A stretch of DNA of 64,000 nt from Pseudalkalibacillus hwajinpoensis (GCF_015234585.1 NZ_JADFCM010000009.1:62001-126000); one strand, 5' to 3'; positions 50,124 through 63,088 are shown, counted from the stretch's first letter. A program made the numbers and translations. The notes: generated by a model from the sequence alone, not told the origin.

Positions 50124-50517
50124 GAAAAGCGGAAGCCTCCGTTTAGACCCGGCAGGCACTGGAGCCCTCCAAATTGAACACGGTCTTTATGTTCGAGTTG
50201 GAGGGTGAAGTGACAGAGGGTCTGGAGGCTGCAGCTGGATCACGAAAAGCGGAAGTGGGCGTTTAGGTCCGACAAGCGCTGGAGGCATTTCATTTGAACA
50301 CGTCCTTTGTGTTCGGATGAAATGGTGAAGCGATCGAGGACCTGCCCACTGCAGCTGGATCACCTAAAAGCGGAAGCGCCCGTTTAGCCTCGACAAGCGC
50401 TGGAGCCTTTCAAATTGAACACGCCCTTTGTGTTCGAGTTGAAAGGTGAAGTGACCGAGAGTCTGCCCACTGCAGCTGGATCTACGAAAAGCGGAAGCGC
50501 TCGTTTAGCCTCCACAA
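50124..50517. repeat. Three 120-bp hairpin repeats plus a partial fourth
   Basis: Copies start at about 50124, 50244 and 50366 with AAAAGCGGAAG and end in GCAGCTGGAT; a truncated copy begins at 50485. Each has an inner hairpin around GAACAC/GTTC with flanking arms that differ between copies but stay complementary: CCCTCCAA/TTGGAGGG, CATTTCAT/ATGAAATG, CCTTTCAA/TTGAAAGG. Similar AAAAGCGGAAG-type repeats are familiar from Bacillaceae genomes; function unknown. No ORF is supported here. Confidence 0.85.
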
Positions 50518-50545
50518 ACACCTGCAACCATTTAAAATCCATAAT

Positions 50546-50613
50546 TCCGCGATAATCTAATACTATCCGCGAAATCGATCATTATTTCCGCGATTTCTCA
50601 AATATATCCGCGA
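50546..50613. repeat. Four 20-bp-phased units with TCCGCGA core
   Basis: TCCGCGA recurs at 50546, 50566, 50587 and 50607, about one unit per 20-21 bases, separated by AT-rich spacers. The array lies between the hairpin repeats and the yerC terminator. Confidence 0.75.
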
Positions 50614-50647
50614 AAAGGCAAATATCCACCTACACGCCAACCAAAAC

Positions 50648-50675
50648 AAAAATGAGCCGGAAGCCGGCTCATTTT
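50648..50675 (-). terminator. Terminator of yerC
   Basis: AAAATGAGCCGG-aag-CCGGCTCATTTT, followed on the minus strand by T-rich TTGTTTTGG. Confidence 0.9.
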
Positions 50676-50972
50676 CTACTCTTTATTGTGAACACGATCA
50701 AGCGTCATTTGATAGCCATCGTTTCCATAGTTTAAGCTGCGCTTTACTCTGGAAATAGTAGCGGTGCTTGCGCCTGTTTCTGTTTCAATTTTATGATACG
50801 TAAACCCTTCACGTAGCATTCTTGCTACTTCCAAACGCTGAGCAAGCGATTGTATCTCATTTACAGTCGCTAGATCATCAAAGAACAAATAGCATTCTTC
50901 AAGATCTTTCAATGAAAGAATCGCTTCAAAAAGTTGGTCAAGTGTCTTACCTCGAAGTTTATCAATTTGCAT
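50676..50972 (-). CDS. yerC: TrpR-like protein YerC
   Basis: A 98-aa helix-turn-helix protein of the YerC/YecD family (Trp repressor fold). It reads MQIDKLRGKTLDQLFEAILS at the start, with SLAQRLEVARMLREG and the HTH YHKIETETGASTATISRVKR. ATG 50972 is chosen by family; AAGGAGAG lies 12 bases upstream, a little far. An in-frame ATG 16 codons earlier would add an unconserved segment. DNA target unknown; position between pcrB and the purine genes is conserved in Bacillus. Confidence 0.9.
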   Translation of the reverse strand: MQIDKLRGKTLDQLFEAILSLKDLEECYLFFDDLATVNEIQSLAQRLEVARMLREGFTYHKIETETGASTATISRVKRSLNYGNDGYQMTLDRVHNKE

Positions 50973-51130
50973 TCTAAATCCACTCTCCTTACTTAAGTAT
51001 GTTTCGTCTATATGTTGCATTCTGTAACGTTCATCTTGATGTGCTATTTTTACAGCTTTATATTCATTTTAACAATTCAACCGAATAAAATCATGCACTT
51101 CACTCCGTTAAGAGGTTACTTTGTTATAGT

Positions 51131-52876
51131 TTAACGCATTATCGAAGGAAAAAGTACCATTTTCCTTTTCACATCATAAATTCCTTGCTGCGTCAATCGA
51201 ATAAAAGGTAAATGTGTTGAAGAAAAGAACAACAAGCTATAAACGGGATCTTTATATAAGTAGCCTCTATCTTCTAGTTCTTGTATCATTCTCTTTTCAA
51301 CTTTGATTAGTTCTTCAAGTGGAAGATCAGACATTTTGCCCATGAGAGGAAGTTTAATTTCGGATATAACTTCTCCATCTTCTACAAGAGAGATCCCCCC
51401 ACCAATTTCATTTATTCGATTAAAAGCTGTCATCATATCCGCTTTATTTTTCCCAATGATAATAAAATCACCCGTATTTGAAAAGCTGCTTGCAAACCCT
51501 TTCACTTGATTAGCGAAGCCTTTAATGATCGTATTTACACGCCATTTCCCTTCACGACTGAGAAGCATCATAAAGCTTTCATCAGAACCTGACGGTAGCT
51601 CTTCAACGGACGTTTCGACAGATAGATTATAAGGCTTTGTAATAACAGCATTCACCATTTCAATTCCTGCCGGACCAGAGAAAGTTAAATCGTTTGATTG
51701 AATTTCCCACGAATTATCAAGTGGAGAAAGTCCATGACCTTCCCAATCAAAAGACCAATCCTGTTCTACTTCATCACGATCACGCTTTAACCATTTTCCA
51801 CGCGCTAGAACAGAGACCGGAAGCGGATCTTCTTTTGATGCAAGAATATTAATGTGAGCCACTCTACCCGGTGCTATCATACCATGCGTATCGCTTATAC
51901 CGTAATGGTTTGCGACATTATATGACACCATAGAATACGCATCTTCTGAAGGGACTCCTTTCTCAAGTGCTATTGCAATTAACTTGTCCGTTGTGCCATT
52001 TTCCAGGAATGAAGGCGTTGATCCATCTGTATTCATCATCACGCGGTCAAAGGAAGTAACTCCTTTTTTCAGCAATGATTCGAGAATGACAGGTAGATCA
52101 GGTCTTATCGAAGAATAACGGAGTGACGTCATCATACCCATCTCTAAGCGACGCAGCGCCTCCTCTCCTGTCATCGCTTCATGATCACACGAAACGCCAA
52201 GAAGCCCCATCTTCGTTAATGTTGCGAGAGAAGCACCAGGGAGATGTCCTTCCACTGGTTTACCGAGTCTTCTTGTCTCCTGCATCCATTCTAAAATTTC
52301 ATCATCTCCCCCGAGAACATCAGGCCATGCGGTAAGCTCTCCACCCTGTATCACAAGTGGGTGTGCCAGCCATTCCTTCATATTTTTATTCGTAATGGCC
52401 TCCTCATCGAGAAGCTGTGTTTGTGAATCATATCGCGCCCACCAATACATCGAAACGGGATACTGATCTAAATCCTCAATCAATGTAAGCGCTTTCTCTT
52501 TTGTCAAACCTAGAAGGAATAAAAGGTTATCATTCATCATTGTTGTTGTTCCCCGCTGAGATGCATATCGCGCAAGCGTAAGGGGATTATATAGTTGAAA
52601 TGGATGTGCATGTGGTTCAATATAACCTGGCACGAGATATTTCCCGTAACAATCAATCCACTCAGTTGACGGGTGCTTTTCAGGAAGATCATCGCCTACG
52701 TACACAATACGATCTTCATATACCCATATATTCGATGTAACCCATTTTTTAAGTCCATTATTTAAATATGTTGCATTGTAAAAAACGATCGATGGAGGCA
52801 GTTCTCCAGACACTACTTGAACGTGTTGCCGTAATTGCTGCTTTGTCCATAAATTTTTTCGTTTTGCCAAAACCAT
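51131..52876 (-). CDS. Adenine deaminase-like amidohydrolase (YerA type)
   Basis: An amidohydrolase-superfamily protein of about 581 aa, similar in plan to adenine deaminase and B. subtilis YerA. It has the metal-site HxH in YIEPHAHPFQ, histidines in VEGHLPGAS and SCDHEAMTGEEAL, and the second-domain GRVAHINILASKEDPLPVSVLARGKW. It sits next to purD, as yerA does, consistent with purine salvage. The start is uncertain: TTG 52888, ATG 52876 and TTG 52870 are all possible and none has a clean ribosome site. Activity on adenine is inferred. Confidence 0.85.
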   Translation of the reverse strand: MVLAKRKNLWTKQQLRQHVQVVSGELPPSIVFYNATYLNNGLKKWVTSNIWVYEDRIVYVGDDLPEKHPSTEWIDCYGKYLVPGYIEPHAHPFQLYNPLTLARYASQRGTTTMMNDNLLFLLGLTKEKALTLIEDLDQYPVSMYWWARYDSQTQLLDEEAITNKNMKEWLAHPLVIQGGELTAWPDVLGGDDEILEWMQETRRLGKPVEGHLPGASLATLTKMGLLGVSCDHEAMTGEEALRRLEMGMMTSLRYSSIRPDLPVILESLLKKGVTSFDRVMMNTDGSTPSFLENGTTDKLIAIALEKGVPSEDAYSMVSYNVANHYGISDTHGMIAPGRVAHINILASKEDPLPVSVLARGKWLKRDRDEVEQDWSFDWEGHGLSPLDNSWEIQSNDLTFSGPAGIEMVNAVITKPYNLSVETSVEELPSGSDESFMMLLSREGKWRVNTIIKGFANQVKGFASSFSNTGDFIIIGKNKADMMTAFNRINEIGGGISLVEDGEVISEIKLPLMGKMSDLPLEELIKVEKRMIQELEDRGYLYKDPVYSLLFFSSTHLPFIRLTQQGIYDVKRKMVLFPSIMR

Positions 52877-52963
52877 CACCCGCTTCAAGAAGTTTTCTTT
52901 ATTTTAACATAATTTCGACACGTTGCTACTTTAGATTTGTGAATGAAGAAAGGAGTTTTTCAA

Positions 52964-53209
52964 TTGAAGCCAAACATTAGTATGATGAATGCCTTTGTTC
53001 GACTAGCTACCGGATTCACACTTCTTGCTTATTCAACCGCAAAGCTTTCTAAAGAAGAATCCAAATCAGCCTGGATAATCGCCGCAATCGGTGCCATGAA
53101 AGTAGCTGAAGGACATACGAGGTATTGCCCCATCGTTGACCTCATGACCCCCGATGAAAAACTTGATCCAGATGAAACGGCACTTGAAAGAGTGATTAAT
53201 CCTTCTTAA
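52964..53209 (+). CDS. DUF2892-type small membrane protein
   Basis: An 81-aa protein starting at TTG 52964, 8 bases after AAAGGAG. It reads KPNISMMNAFVRLATGFTLL then SWIIAAIGAMKVAEGHTRYCPI-like helices, the pattern of DUF2892/YgaP-type inner membrane proteins, with a polar acidic tail. It is a single gene, plus strand, between two minus-strand operons, and ends in a terminator. Function unknown. Confidence 0.75.
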   Translation: MKPNISMMNAFVRLATGFTLLAYSTAKLSKEESKSAWIIAAIGAMKVAEGHTRYCPIVDLMTPDEKLDPDETALERVINPS

Positions 53210-53218
53210 CGTTTTCAT

Positions 53219-53250
53219 AAAAAAACTTCCCTGCATTCAGGGAAGTTTCA
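53219..53250 (+). terminator. Rho-independent terminator
   Basis: AAACTTCCCTG-catt-CAGGGAAGTTT with A-rich 5' flank, after the DUF2892-type gene. The T-run is short. Confidence 0.7.
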
Positions 53251-53277
53251 TCTACCTTATCAAAAGGAGGTCTATTT

Positions 53278-54640
<1,363 letters not shown>

Positions 54641-56179
54641 TTAATGTTTAAAATGACGAATGCCAGTAAAGACCATTGTAATGCCATATTCATTCGCTTT
54701 CTTGATGGAGTCCTCATCGCGAATGGAGCCGCCAGGTTGAATAATAGCTGTTACACCAGCGCGACCTGCTGCTTCAACAGTATCATCCATTGGGAAGAAA
54801 GCATCTGAACCCATAACTGATCCCTTGCTCTTCTCACCTGCTTGCTCGATGGCAATATTCGCAGCACCGACACGGTTCATTTGTCCTGCACCAATTCCAA
54901 TCGTTTGGTCATTCTTCGTTAGAACGATAGCATTTGATTTCACATGTTTAACAACTTTCCATGCTAACTTCAGTGCTTCCCACTCTTCTTCTGTCGGCTC
55001 ACGATCGGTTGGAACCGAAATATCAGCTTCATCGAATCCATAACGATCACGCTCTTGAAGTAAAAGGCCACCATTTACGGAAGTTAACTGATGTTCAATC
55101 GCAGGAGAGGCAGAAACATCAAGCTTCAATAAACGAAGGTTCTTTTTCTTCGTTAACACAGCTAAAGCTTCTTCAGTAAACGAAGGTGCCATAATAATTT
55201 CAAGGAAAATTTCTTTTAACTTAAGCGCTGTTGCTTCATCCACTTCACGATTAATCGCGACAATCCCACCGAAAATCGAAGTGGAATCAGCTTCATATGC
55301 TTTTTGATAAGCTTCTACAACCGTTTCACCAGTACCAACTCCGCACGGGTTCATATGTTTCACAGCTACAACAGCCGGCTGATCAAATTCCTTCACAATA
55401 TTAAGCGCCGCATTAGCATCGTTAATATTATTATAAGAAAGCTCTTTACCATTTAACTGCTCTGCTGAAGCAAGTGAAGCTCCAGTATATAAAGGTTTTT
55501 TATAGAAAACAGCTTTTTGATGGGGGTTTTCACCATAGCGAAGCGTTTGTTTCCGTTCAAATGTTACCGTAAGTGACTCAGGCTCTTCTTCTCCTGATTG
55601 AGCAGTTAAATATTCCGAAATCACAGCATCATATGAAGCTGTATGGCGAAATACTTTTGCGGCAAGCTCACGACGAAGAATTCCGGTTGTATCACCATTT
55701 TCTTCAACTTGTCGCAAAACGCGATTGTAATCAGAAGGATCCACTACAACTGTTACGTCCCGATGATTTTTTGCAGCAGAACGAAGCATCGTCGGTCCAC
55801 CAATATCAATATTTTCAATCGCTTCTTCATAAGTAACATCAGGTTTTGCGATTGTTTCCTGGAAAGGATACAAATTCACAACAACAAGATCAATTGGCTT
55901 GATATTAAGATCATCCAACTGTTTCTGATGAGCTTCATTATCACGCACAGCTAGAAGACCACTATGTACGTTTGGATGAAGGGTTTTTACGCGACCATCG
56001 AGAATCTCTGGGAATCCAGTTACGTCCGAGATGCCAATCACGTCTACACCAGCTTCTTCTAGAGCACGCTTTGTCCCCCCTGTTGAGATCACCTCAACCC
56101 CTTTGTCCGCAAGTCCTTTTGCAAATGCTGTAATATCTGTTTTATCAGAAACGCTAATCAACGCACGTTTAATAGCCAT
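54641..56179 (-). CDS. purH: Bifunctional AICAR transformylase/IMP cyclohydrolase
   Basis: Catalyses the last two steps of IMP synthesis. The N-terminal cyclohydrolase part has [26 protein letters not shown] and [16 protein letters not shown]. The C-terminal transformylase part has [25 protein letters not shown], and the late [35 protein letters not shown]. At 512 aa it is normal. It follows purN by 32 bp. Confidence 0.97.
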   Translation of the reverse strand: MAIKRALISVSDKTDITAFAKGLADKGVEVISTGGTKRALEEAGVDVIGISDVTGFPEILDGRVKTLHPNVHSGLLAVRDNEAHQKQLDDLNIKPIDLVVVNLYPFQETIAKPDVTYEEAIENIDIGGPTMLRSAAKNHRDVTVVVDPSDYNRVLRQVEENGDTTGILRRELAAKVFRHTASYDAVISEYLTAQSGEEEPESLTVTFERKQTLRYGENPHQKAVFYKKPLYTGASLASAEQLNGKELSYNNINDANAALNIVKEFDQPAVVAVKHMNPCGVGTGETVVEAYQKAYEADSTSIFGGIVAINREVDEATALKLKEIFLEIIMAPSFTEEALAVLTKKKNLRLLKLDVSASPAIEHQLTSVNGGLLLQERDRYGFDEADISVPTDREPTEEEWEALKLAWKVVKHVKSNAIVLTKNDQTIGIGAGQMNRVGAANIAIEQAGEKSKGSVMGSDAFFPMDDTVEAAGRAGVTAIIQPGGSIRDEDSIKKANEYGITMVFTGIRHFKH

Positions 56180-56211
56180 AATGATTCCTCCTACTACCTT
56201 TTGTTTTTTTC

Positions 56212-56772
56212 CTAAAGAAGGGAACGGATGACGGCAGGGTATAAAAGATGCTCTACTGCCTGGATTTTACTTGCCAGGTCATCCTTGGTGTCGCCATCAT
56301 CAATCCGAACACTGTCTTGATCAATGATTTTTCCAGTATCCATTCCCTCATCCACGAAATGAACGGTTACGCCTGTGATTTTAACACCAGCTTCAAATGC
56401 TTGTCCGATTGCGTCCTTTCCGGGGAAAGAAGGAAGAAGAGATGGGTGGATATTCACAATTCTTCCTTCGAAGCCTTGAAGCAAAGTTGGACCGATTAAC
56501 CTCATATAACCTGCGAGAATAATCCACTCAACACCAGCATCATGTAACTGCTGAAGAATAAATGTTTCAAAGTCAGCTTTCGATTCATACGATTTAGGAT
56601 AAAAGGAAAGGACAGGAATACCAAAGCGTTCTGCCCTTTTTTCAACCTTAGCTCCAGGACGATCACAGACTACGAGTGCCACTTCTGCTTCAAGCTGTCC
56701 CTTTTCAATCGCTGCGGCAATCGCTTCAAAGTTCGAGCCGCTCCCAGATGCGAATACGGCTAGCTTCTTCAC
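56212..56772 (-). CDS. purN: Phosphoribosylglycinamide formyltransferase
   Basis: Transfers a formyl group from 10-formyl-THF to GAR. At 186 aa it contains [13 protein letters not shown] at the N-terminus, [13 protein letters not shown], and the catalytic [21 protein letters not shown] with [14 protein letters not shown]. It overlaps purM by 4 bases (ATGA). Confidence 0.96.
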   Translation of the reverse strand: MKKLAVFASGSGSNFEAIAAAIEKGQLEAEVALVVCDRPGAKVEKRAERFGIPVLSFYPKSYESKADFETFILQQLHDAGVEWIILAGYMRLIGPTLLQGFEGRIVNIHPSLLPSFPGKDAIGQAFEAGVKITGVTVHFVDEGMDTGKIIDQDSVRIDDGDTKDDLASKIQAVEHLLYPAVIRSLL

Positions 56773-57809
56773 GACAAGTCACCGCCTCCGAATTCGATTC
56801 CTTCTCCCTTTACAACGCGTCCAATCATATAAGCACGCTCACCATCCTGCTCAAGTGCTTTGATGACATTAACCGCAACATCTTCTGGAACAGCAAGGAC
56901 CATCCCGATACCCATATTAAATGTTGTAAACATTTCCTTACGAGCGAGACTTCCCTTCTTTTCGATCAAATCAAAAATAGGAGGAACCGGCCATGAACCA
57001 TAATCAATTTGTGCAGCCAGCCCTTCAGGAAGCATACGCGGAATATTCTCTTCAAAACCTCCACCTGTAATGTGTGCAATCCCATGAACAGTGTTAGATT
57101 GAAGAACATTTAGAACAGGTTTAACATAGATACGCGTCGGTGTCAGCAAAGCATCTCCAAGCGTCATACCAAGTTCGTCATATGACGCTTTCAAATCCAT
57201 ATCATTATCCTTGAGAAGCACTTTACGTACAAGGGAAAAGCCATTACTATGAATACCGTTTGATGCAAGGCCAATGAGAACATCGCCTTCTGTCACATTC
57301 TCTGTTGTAATCAACTGAGACTTCTCTACAGCGCCAACTGTAAAGCCAGCAAGGTCATAATCATTCTCTTGGTACATGTCAGGCATTTCAGCTGTTTCAC
57401 CACCAATAAGAGCACACCCTGCCTGTGAACAGCCTTCTGCAACGCCTTTCACAATTTGTTCGATCCGCTCTGGTGCAAGCTTACCTGTTGCAATGTAATC
57501 CAAGAAATAGAGCGGTTCTGCGCCTTGTGCGACAACATCATTTACGCACATCGCAACGCAATCAATCCCAATTGTATCGTGCTGATCGAGTTGGATCGCA
57601 AGCATGAGCTTCGTGCCTACTCCGTCCGTCCCTGAAACGAGAACTGGCTTCTCATAATTGAGTTCTGACAGATCGAACATGCCACCAAAGCCACCAAGTC
57701 CTCCCATAACTCCCTTACGCATCGTTTTTTTCACATGCGGTTTGATCCGATCTACCGCTTCATAACCTGCTTCTATATTAACGCCTGCCTGCCTGTATGC
57801 TTGTGCCAT
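56769..57809 (-). CDS. purM: AIR synthetase
   Basis: Phosphoribosylformylglycinamidine cyclo-ligase, 346 aa. It has the glycine-rich [46 protein letters not shown] and [11 protein letters not shown], then [17 protein letters not shown]. It lies 15 bp behind purF and overlaps purN. Confidence 0.97.
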   Translation of the reverse strand: MAQAYRQAGVNIEAGYEAVDRIKPHVKKTMRKGVMGGLGGFGGMFDLSELNYEKPVLVSGTDGVGTKLMLAIQLDQHDTIGIDCVAMCVNDVVAQGAEPLYFLDYIATGKLAPERIEQIVKGVAEGCSQAGCALIGGETAEMPDMYQENDYDLAGFTVGAVEKSQLITTENVTEGDVLIGLASNGIHSNGFSLVRKVLLKDNDMDLKASYDELGMTLGDALLTPTRIYVKPVLNVLQSNTVHGIAHITGGGFEENIPRMLPEGLAAQIDYGSWPVPPIFDLIEKKGSLARKEMFTTFNMGIGMVLAVPEDVAVNVIKALEQDGERAYMIGRVVKGEGIEFGGGDLS

Positions 57810-57824
57810 AACGGCCTCCTTCAG

Positions 57825-59237
57825 TTAGACTTTTTCGTAAGGATGTACGGTATCAGGATAAATTTCAGTCGGATAATTTCCTGTAAAGCAGCCAAGGCAT
57901 TGACCGCACGATGAGCCGTCTTCTTCTCTTCCAATCGCTGTAGTCATCCCATCTGTTGTCAGGAACGTCAGAGAATCGGCTCCAATTTCTTCACACATCT
58001 CATCTACACTCATCTTCGCCGCTATTAATTCACCCGAATTGGATGTATCAATGCCGTAGTAGCATGGGCTAATAATTGGTGGCGCACTGATTCGAACGTG
58101 AACTTCTTTTGCCCCCGCTTCTCGAAGCATCGTCACGATTCGTCTGCTAGTTGTACCACGTACAATCGAATCATCGACAATAACAACACGCTTACCTTCA
58201 ACAACTCCTCGAACAGGCGAAAGCTTCATTTTCACACCACGTTCTCTCAACTCTTGAGAAGGTTGAATAAAGGTTCTGCCAACATAGCGGTTTTTAATTA
58301 ATCCCATTTCATATGGAATACCAGATTCTTCCGCATAGCCAATTGCTGCTGAAATACTTGAGTCCGGCACTCCGGTTACAATATCTGCCTCAATCGGGGC
58401 TTCTTTAGCGAGTTGCTTACCAAGCTTTTTACGTGCTGTGTGAACGTTAATATTCTCAATGTTACTATCCGGTCTAGAGAAATAAATGTATTCCATTGAG
58501 CAAATCGCACGTGAGATTGAAGACGAGAACCTCTCTGATTCAAGTCCGTTCTCACTAATAATCAAAAGCTCACCAGGCTGTACGTCACGAATATATTCCG
58601 CACCGATTAAATCAAATGCACACGTTTCTGAAGCAACAACGTAAGCCCCTTCTAAAATACCAAGTGATAGTGGTCTTAAGCCATGTGGATCTAGCGCCAC
58701 CATCATTTCTTTCTCTGTCATCATAATAAAGGCATAAGCACCCTTCACCATTGTAAGAGCATTCTTAACCTTTTCACGCTGACTCAAGTAGCCGCTTCGT
58801 TTAATAAGGTGAGCCAATACCTCTGTATCTGATGTCGTCTGAAAAATGCTTCCCTGTCCTTCGAGCTGGTGCTTAAGGGCATTCGCATTTACAAGGTTTC
58901 CGTTATGCGCAAGCGCAAGACCATCATTCTGCGAGCGAAATACAAGGGGTTGAACATTCTCATATCCGCCGCCACCCGCTGTCGAATATCTCACATGACC
59001 AATCGCACCATTGCCTTTAAGCTGATCAAGATCACCAGGTCCAAACACATCATTCACTAGTCCAAGTCCTTTATGATTATAGAGGCGATCACCGTCAGTT
59101 GTGACAATGCCCGCTCCCTCCTGGCCACGATGCTGTAAACTATGCAGTCCGTAATACGTTAGCGAAGCAGCATCAGGGTGACCCCAGATACCAAATACGC
59201 CACACTCTTCATTTAAGCCTTTGATTTCACCAAACAT
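57825..59237 (-). CDS. purF: Amidophosphoribosyltransferase
   Basis: Commits PRPP to purine synthesis with glutamine as ammonia donor. An 11-residue propeptide ([11 protein letters not shown]) precedes the catalytic cysteine of CGVFGIWGH. The PRPP loop is [14 protein letters not shown]. Fe-S cluster cysteines appear in [10 protein letters not shown] near the C-terminus, as in the B. subtilis enzyme, which is inactivated by oxygen. The start overlaps the purL 3' end by 25 bases, so the two are translationally coupled. Confidence 0.97.
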   Translation of the reverse strand: MFGEIKGLNEECGVFGIWGHPDAASLTYYGLHSLQHRGQEGAGIVTTDGDRLYNHKGLGLVNDVFGPGDLDQLKGNGAIGHVRYSTAGGGGYENVQPLVFRSQNDGLALAHNGNLVNANALKHQLEGQGSIFQTTSDTEVLAHLIKRSGYLSQREKVKNALTMVKGAYAFIMMTEKEMMVALDPHGLRPLSLGILEGAYVVASETCAFDLIGAEYIRDVQPGELLIISENGLESERFSSSISRAICSMEYIYFSRPDSNIENINVHTARKKLGKQLAKEAPIEADIVTGVPDSSISAAIGYAEESGIPYEMGLIKNRYVGRTFIQPSQELRERGVKMKLSPVRGVVEGKRVVIVDDSIVRGTTSRRIVTMLREAGAKEVHVRISAPPIISPCYYGIDTSNSGELIAAKMSVDEMCEEIGADSLTFLTTDGMTTAIGREEDGSSCGQCLGCFTGNYPTEIYPDTVHPYEKV

Positions 59238-61438
59238 GGAATAGCTCCTTTCCAGGCTGCTTCAAGCTCTTGAACCGGAGCATCGAAGATATGCGTTTCA
59301 TCTTCGTGCATAATCGTTAATACGCCAGTACCGGTTACTTCACCGATCAGCTTCGCTCCTGTACGCTGCTCAAATGCCTGCTGATGTTCCCCCTTGATGG
59401 TTACAAGAAAACGAGATTGTGTTTCACTGAAAAGATCTGTTGTCGTATCTCCGTCAATCCGTACATTAGCACCAAATTCTGTTCCAATGAGCGATTCCGC
59501 AAGTGCAACACTAAGGCCACCTTCTGCGAGGTCGTGAGCTGATTCAACAAGTCCATCTTGAATCGCTGTTAGAAGTTGGTTTTGACGTTCTTTTTCAATT
59601 TCGAGATTAAGTGTAGGAGCTTGACCTGAGATCTTACCATCAAGATACTTTTGAAGCTCACTACCGCCAAAATCTTCTCCCGTTTCACCTAGCATATATA
59701 TTAAGTTTCCTTCTTCTTTAAAGGCTTGTGTTGTCACATGATCCAGATCGTGGACAAGGCCAACCATTCCAACAACCGGTGTTGGATAAACAGCGATGCC
59801 GTTTGTTTCATTATAAAGTGAGACATTCCCACCAATAACTGGTGAGTTCAGCATACGACACGCTTCACTCATTCCGTCTGTCGCTTTCTCAATTTGCCAA
59901 AAGATCTCTGGCTTCTCAGGGTTACCGAAGTTTAAGCAATCTGTAATCGCTAGTGGCTCGCCACCCGAGCAGACAATGTTACGCGCTGCTTCTGCAACTG
60001 CAATTTGACCGCCTACTTCAGGATCAAGATATAAATAACGGGAATTACAGTCCGTTGTCATCGCTAACCCTTTGTTTGTTCCACGCACTCGAACAACAGC
60101 CGCATCTGACCCAGGTGCCACAACTGTATTTGTTCGCACCATATAGTCGTACTGATCAAAAACCCATTCCTTACTTGAAATTGTCGGCTGACTTAACAAG
60201 GTATAGAGCATTTCCTTCGCGTCTTCCACATTTGGAATTGGCTTATGAAGCTGCTGATTTTCAATATAATATTCTGGGATACGAGATGGTTTGTGATAAA
60301 CAGGTGCTTCCTCTGCTAATGCATCGACAGGAACGTCCGCAACGACTTCTCCTTTATGAAGGAGACGGAATCGCTTATCTTCCGTTACTACACCAACCTC
60401 TTTCGCTAAAAGACCCCAGCGATCTGTTATAGCTTTAATTTCATCTTCATGACCTTTTTTCACAACAACGAGCATACGCTCCTGAGATTCAGAAAGCATC
60501 ATTTCGTATGGCGTCATTCCTTTTTCGCGCTGTGGCACTTCATCAAGATTCATTTCAAGTCCCATGCCTGCCTTACTCGCCATTTCGGAAGCTGAAGACG
60601 TTAGTCCAGCTGCTCCCATATCTTGAATACCGACAAGTGACTCGCAGTGAACAAGTTCAAGGCATGCTTCAAGCAGAAGCTTTTCCATGAATGGATCACC
60701 AACTTGAACGGCAGGACGCTTTTCGTCAGAAGCATCTGTCAATTCTTCAGATGCGAAGGTTGCGCCGTGGATCCCGTCACGTCCCGTGCTCGCGCCAACG
60801 TACATGACCGTGTTCCCAGCTCCTGATGCGATCCCTTTCTGAATGTCTTTATGATCAATTAAGCCAACACACATCGCATTTACAAGAGGATTTCCATCGT
60901 AAGAAGAATCGAACTGAACTTCCCCACCAACTGTTGGAATACCAATGCAATTTCCGTATCCTGCAATACCAGCTACAACTTCCTCAAAAAGATACTTCAC
61001 TTTTGGATTGCTCAGCTCTCCGAAACGAAGCGAGTTAAGAAGGGCAATAGGACGTGCACCCATCGAAAAGACATCACGGATAATGCCGCCAACTCCTGTT
61101 GCAGCACCTTGATACGGCTCGATAGCTGACGGATGGTTATGGCTTTCAATCTTAAATACCACCGCCTGTTCATCACCTATATCAACGATTCCAGCTCCTT
61201 CACCCGGACCTTGAAGAACACGCTCACCCGTAACAGGGAATTTTTTTAACACTGGCTTTGAATTCTTGTAACTACAGTGCTCCGACCACATAACAGAAAA
61301 TAGCCCCGTCTCCGTATAGTTCGGTGTACGGCCGAGAATCGATTCCACCATACCGAACTCGTCATCTGTTAAACCCATCTGACTATAGAGCTTTTGGTCT
61401 TTAATCACCTCAGGTGTTGGTTCATGCATGTGTGACAT
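59213..61438 (-). CDS. purL: FGAM synthase subunit PurL (small type)
   Basis: The synthetase subunit of the three-part PurLQS enzyme, converting FGAR to FGAM. At 741 aa it is the Bacillus small form. Motifs: [61 protein letters not shown] and, in the second half, [10 protein letters not shown] and [17 protein letters not shown]. It overlaps purQ by 17 bases. Confidence 0.97.
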   Translation of the reverse strand: MSHMHEPTPEVIKDQKLYSQMGLTDDEFGMVESILGRTPNYTETGLFSVMWSEHCSYKNSKPVLKKFPVTGERVLQGPGEGAGIVDIGDEQAVVFKIESHNHPSAIEPYQGAATGVGGIIRDVFSMGARPIALLNSLRFGELSNPKVKYLFEEVVAGIAGYGNCIGIPTVGGEVQFDSSYDGNPLVNAMCVGLIDHKDIQKGIASGAGNTVMYVGASTGRDGIHGATFASEELTDASDEKRPAVQVGDPFMEKLLLEACLELVHCESLVGIQDMGAAGLTSSASEMASKAGMGLEMNLDEVPQREKGMTPYEMMLSESQERMLVVVKKGHEDEIKAITDRWGLLAKEVGVVTEDKRFRLLHKGEVVADVPVDALAEEAPVYHKPSRIPEYYIENQQLHKPIPNVEDAKEMLYTLLSQPTISSKEWVFDQYDYMVRTNTVVAPGSDAAVVRVRGTNKGLAMTTDCNSRYLYLDPEVGGQIAVAEAARNIVCSGGEPLAITDCLNFGNPEKPEIFWQIEKATDGMSEACRMLNSPVIGGNVSLYNETNGIAVYPTPVVGMVGLVHDLDHVTTQAFKEEGNLIYMLGETGEDFGGSELQKYLDGKISGQAPTLNLEIEKERQNQLLTAIQDGLVESAHDLAEGGLSVALAESLIGTEFGANVRIDGDTTTDLFSETQSRFLVTIKGEHQQAFEQRTGAKLIGEVTGTGVLTIMHEDETHIFDAPVQELEAAWKGAIPCLVKSKA

Positions 61439-62105
61439 GGGATTCCCTCCAGTTACGTAGTATCGATTTAAATAGATTTAATCCATCTGCACTTCCTAAA
61501 AGCTCATCTACAGCTCGTTCAGGGTGAGGCATCATCCCGAGGACATTGCCCTTTTCGTTTACAATTCCAGCTATATCTTCCACTGACCCGTTCGGATTAT
61601 CCGCGTATGTGAAGGCAATACGGTTTTCATTCTTCAGCATAGTAAGTGTTGTTTCGTCGCAATAGTAGTTACCTTCACCATGTGCGATTGGAATCGTTAT
61701 TTCTTCTTCTTTTTCATAAGTTGAAGTGAACATTGTTTCATTGTTTTGAACGCGAAGTGTAACCGGTCGGCACATAAACTTCAAGTTCTTATTTCGTTTC
61801 ATCGCTCCTGGTAACAGACCTGCTTCCAAGAGAATTTGGAATCCATTACAAACACCCAGAATTGGCTTCCCTGCTTCAGCTGCCTTCACGACCTCAGCCA
61901 TAATCGGTGCAAAGCGTGCAATGGCACCACTTCGAAGGTAATCTCCGTAAGAGAAACCGCCTGGGAGAAGGATCGCATCATAGTTTGCTAGATTTTGCTC
62001 ATCGTACCGGACATAAACCGCTTCTTCTCCAAGCTCATCTTTGATGGCGTGATACATATCCACATCGCAGTTAGAACCCGGGAACACAATCACCGCAAAT
62101 TTCAC
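61422..62105 (-). CDS. purQ: FGAM synthase glutaminase subunit PurQ
   Basis: A class I glutamine amidotransferase, 227 aa. It begins [19 protein letters not shown], has the nucleophile elbow [20 protein letters not shown], and the catalytic His/Glu in [14 protein letters not shown]. It provides ammonia to PurL. It overlaps purS by 4 bases and purL by 17 bases. Confidence 0.97.
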   Translation of the reverse strand: MKFAVIVFPGSNCDVDMYHAIKDELGEEAVYVRYDEQNLANYDAILLPGGFSYGDYLRSGAIARFAPIMAEVVKAAEAGKPILGVCNGFQILLEAGLLPGAMKRNKNLKFMCRPVTLRVQNNETMFTSTYEKEEEITIPIAHGEGNYYCDETTLTMLKNENRIAFTYADNPNGSVEDIAGIVNEKGNVLGMMPHPERAVDELLGSADGLNLFKSILRNWRESHVTHA

Positions 62106-62353
62106 TGTGCGACTCCCTCCTCGATTTCGTAGGTGTAGTCTTCAATAACCGTATTCGCAAGAAGCTTTTCGCAAATTTCTTTAATTCGCTGATCCAGGTT
62201 TTCCGTATCTTTCACTGTGAGTTCCATGTATTTCCCGATCCGTACGTCTTCCACTTCATGATACGAAAGACTGTGCAATGAATTCTTTACGGCACTTCCT
62301 TGTGGATCTAGAACACTTTCTTTTAACGTTACATAGACTTTTACTTTGTACAT
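62102..62353 (-). CDS. purS: FGAM synthase subunit PurS
   Basis: An 83-aa subunit that bridges PurQ and PurL. It reads [20 protein letters not shown] followed by [20 protein letters not shown], the family's signature. It overlaps purC by 13 bases and purQ by 4. Confidence 0.96.
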   Translation of the reverse strand: MYKVKVYVTLKESVLDPQGSAVKNSLHSLSYHEVEDVRIGKYMELTVKDTENLDQRIKEICEKLLANTVIEDYTYEIEEGVAQ

Positions 62354-63066
62354 GATTCGGAGCCCCCCAGGCGAGTTAAAATTTGTTCGTACGCTTCTGT
62401 CAAATTTCCAATATCTCTTCGAAACACGTCTTTATCTAATTTCTCATTCGTTTTACTATCCCATAAGCGGCAAGTGTCTGGAGAGATTTCATCCGCCAAC
62501 ATAATCTTGCCTTCCGGTGTTACACCAAACTCTAATTTAAAATCAACGAGCTTTACGTCACGCTCAAGGAAGTATTCACGTAATAGCGTATTGATCTTTA
62601 ACGCGCGTTCTTTTAATTCTTGAACGGTTTCTTCTGTTGCAAGTTCAAGTTCTAACACATGATCAAGCGTAAGAAGAGGATCACCAAGGTCATCATTCTT
62701 GTAATAAAATTCAACGATCGGCTGTTTTAGTAACTTCCCTTCTTCCACACCCGTGCGTTTGGAAAAGCTCCCAGCTGCGATGTTTCGAACAACCACTTCG
62801 AGTGGAATGATCGAAACGCGTTTCACAAGCTGTTCAGTAGAAGAAAGCTTTTCAATAAAATGACTTTGGATTCCAGCACTTTTTAAATAATCAAAGAGCA
62901 GGCTTGTAATTTCATTGTTCAGGCGACCTTTGCCTGTAATTGTTGCTTTCTTCTCCCCGTTATAAGCGGTTGCTGAGTCTTTATACTCGACCCAGACAAC
63001 CTCCGCTTCATCTGTTGCATAAATTCTCTTCGCTTTTCCTTCGTACAACAATGTTTGCTTTTCCAT
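62341..63066 (-). CDS. purC: SAICAR synthetase
   Basis: Phosphoribosylaminoimidazole-succinocarboxamide synthase, 241 aa. It has LYEGKAKRIYATDE, the ATP-site KDSATAYNGEKKA, PLEVVVRNIAAGSFSKRTG and LVDFKLEFG with DEISPDTCRLWD. A GGAGGGG ribosome site precedes ATG. It lies 22 bp after purB. Confidence 0.97.
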   Translation of the reverse strand: MEKQTLLYEGKAKRIYATDEAEVVWVEYKDSATAYNGEKKATITGKGRLNNEITSLLFDYLKSAGIQSHFIEKLSSTEQLVKRVSIIPLEVVVRNIAAGSFSKRTGVEEGKLLKQPIVEFYYKNDDLGDPLLTLDHVLELELATEETVQELKERALKINTLLREYFLERDVKLVDFKLEFGVTPEGKIMLADEISPDTCRLWDSKTNEKLDKDVFRRDIGNLTEAYEQILTRLGGSESCTK

Positions 63067-63088
63067 GGTGATCCCCTCCGATGCTTAA

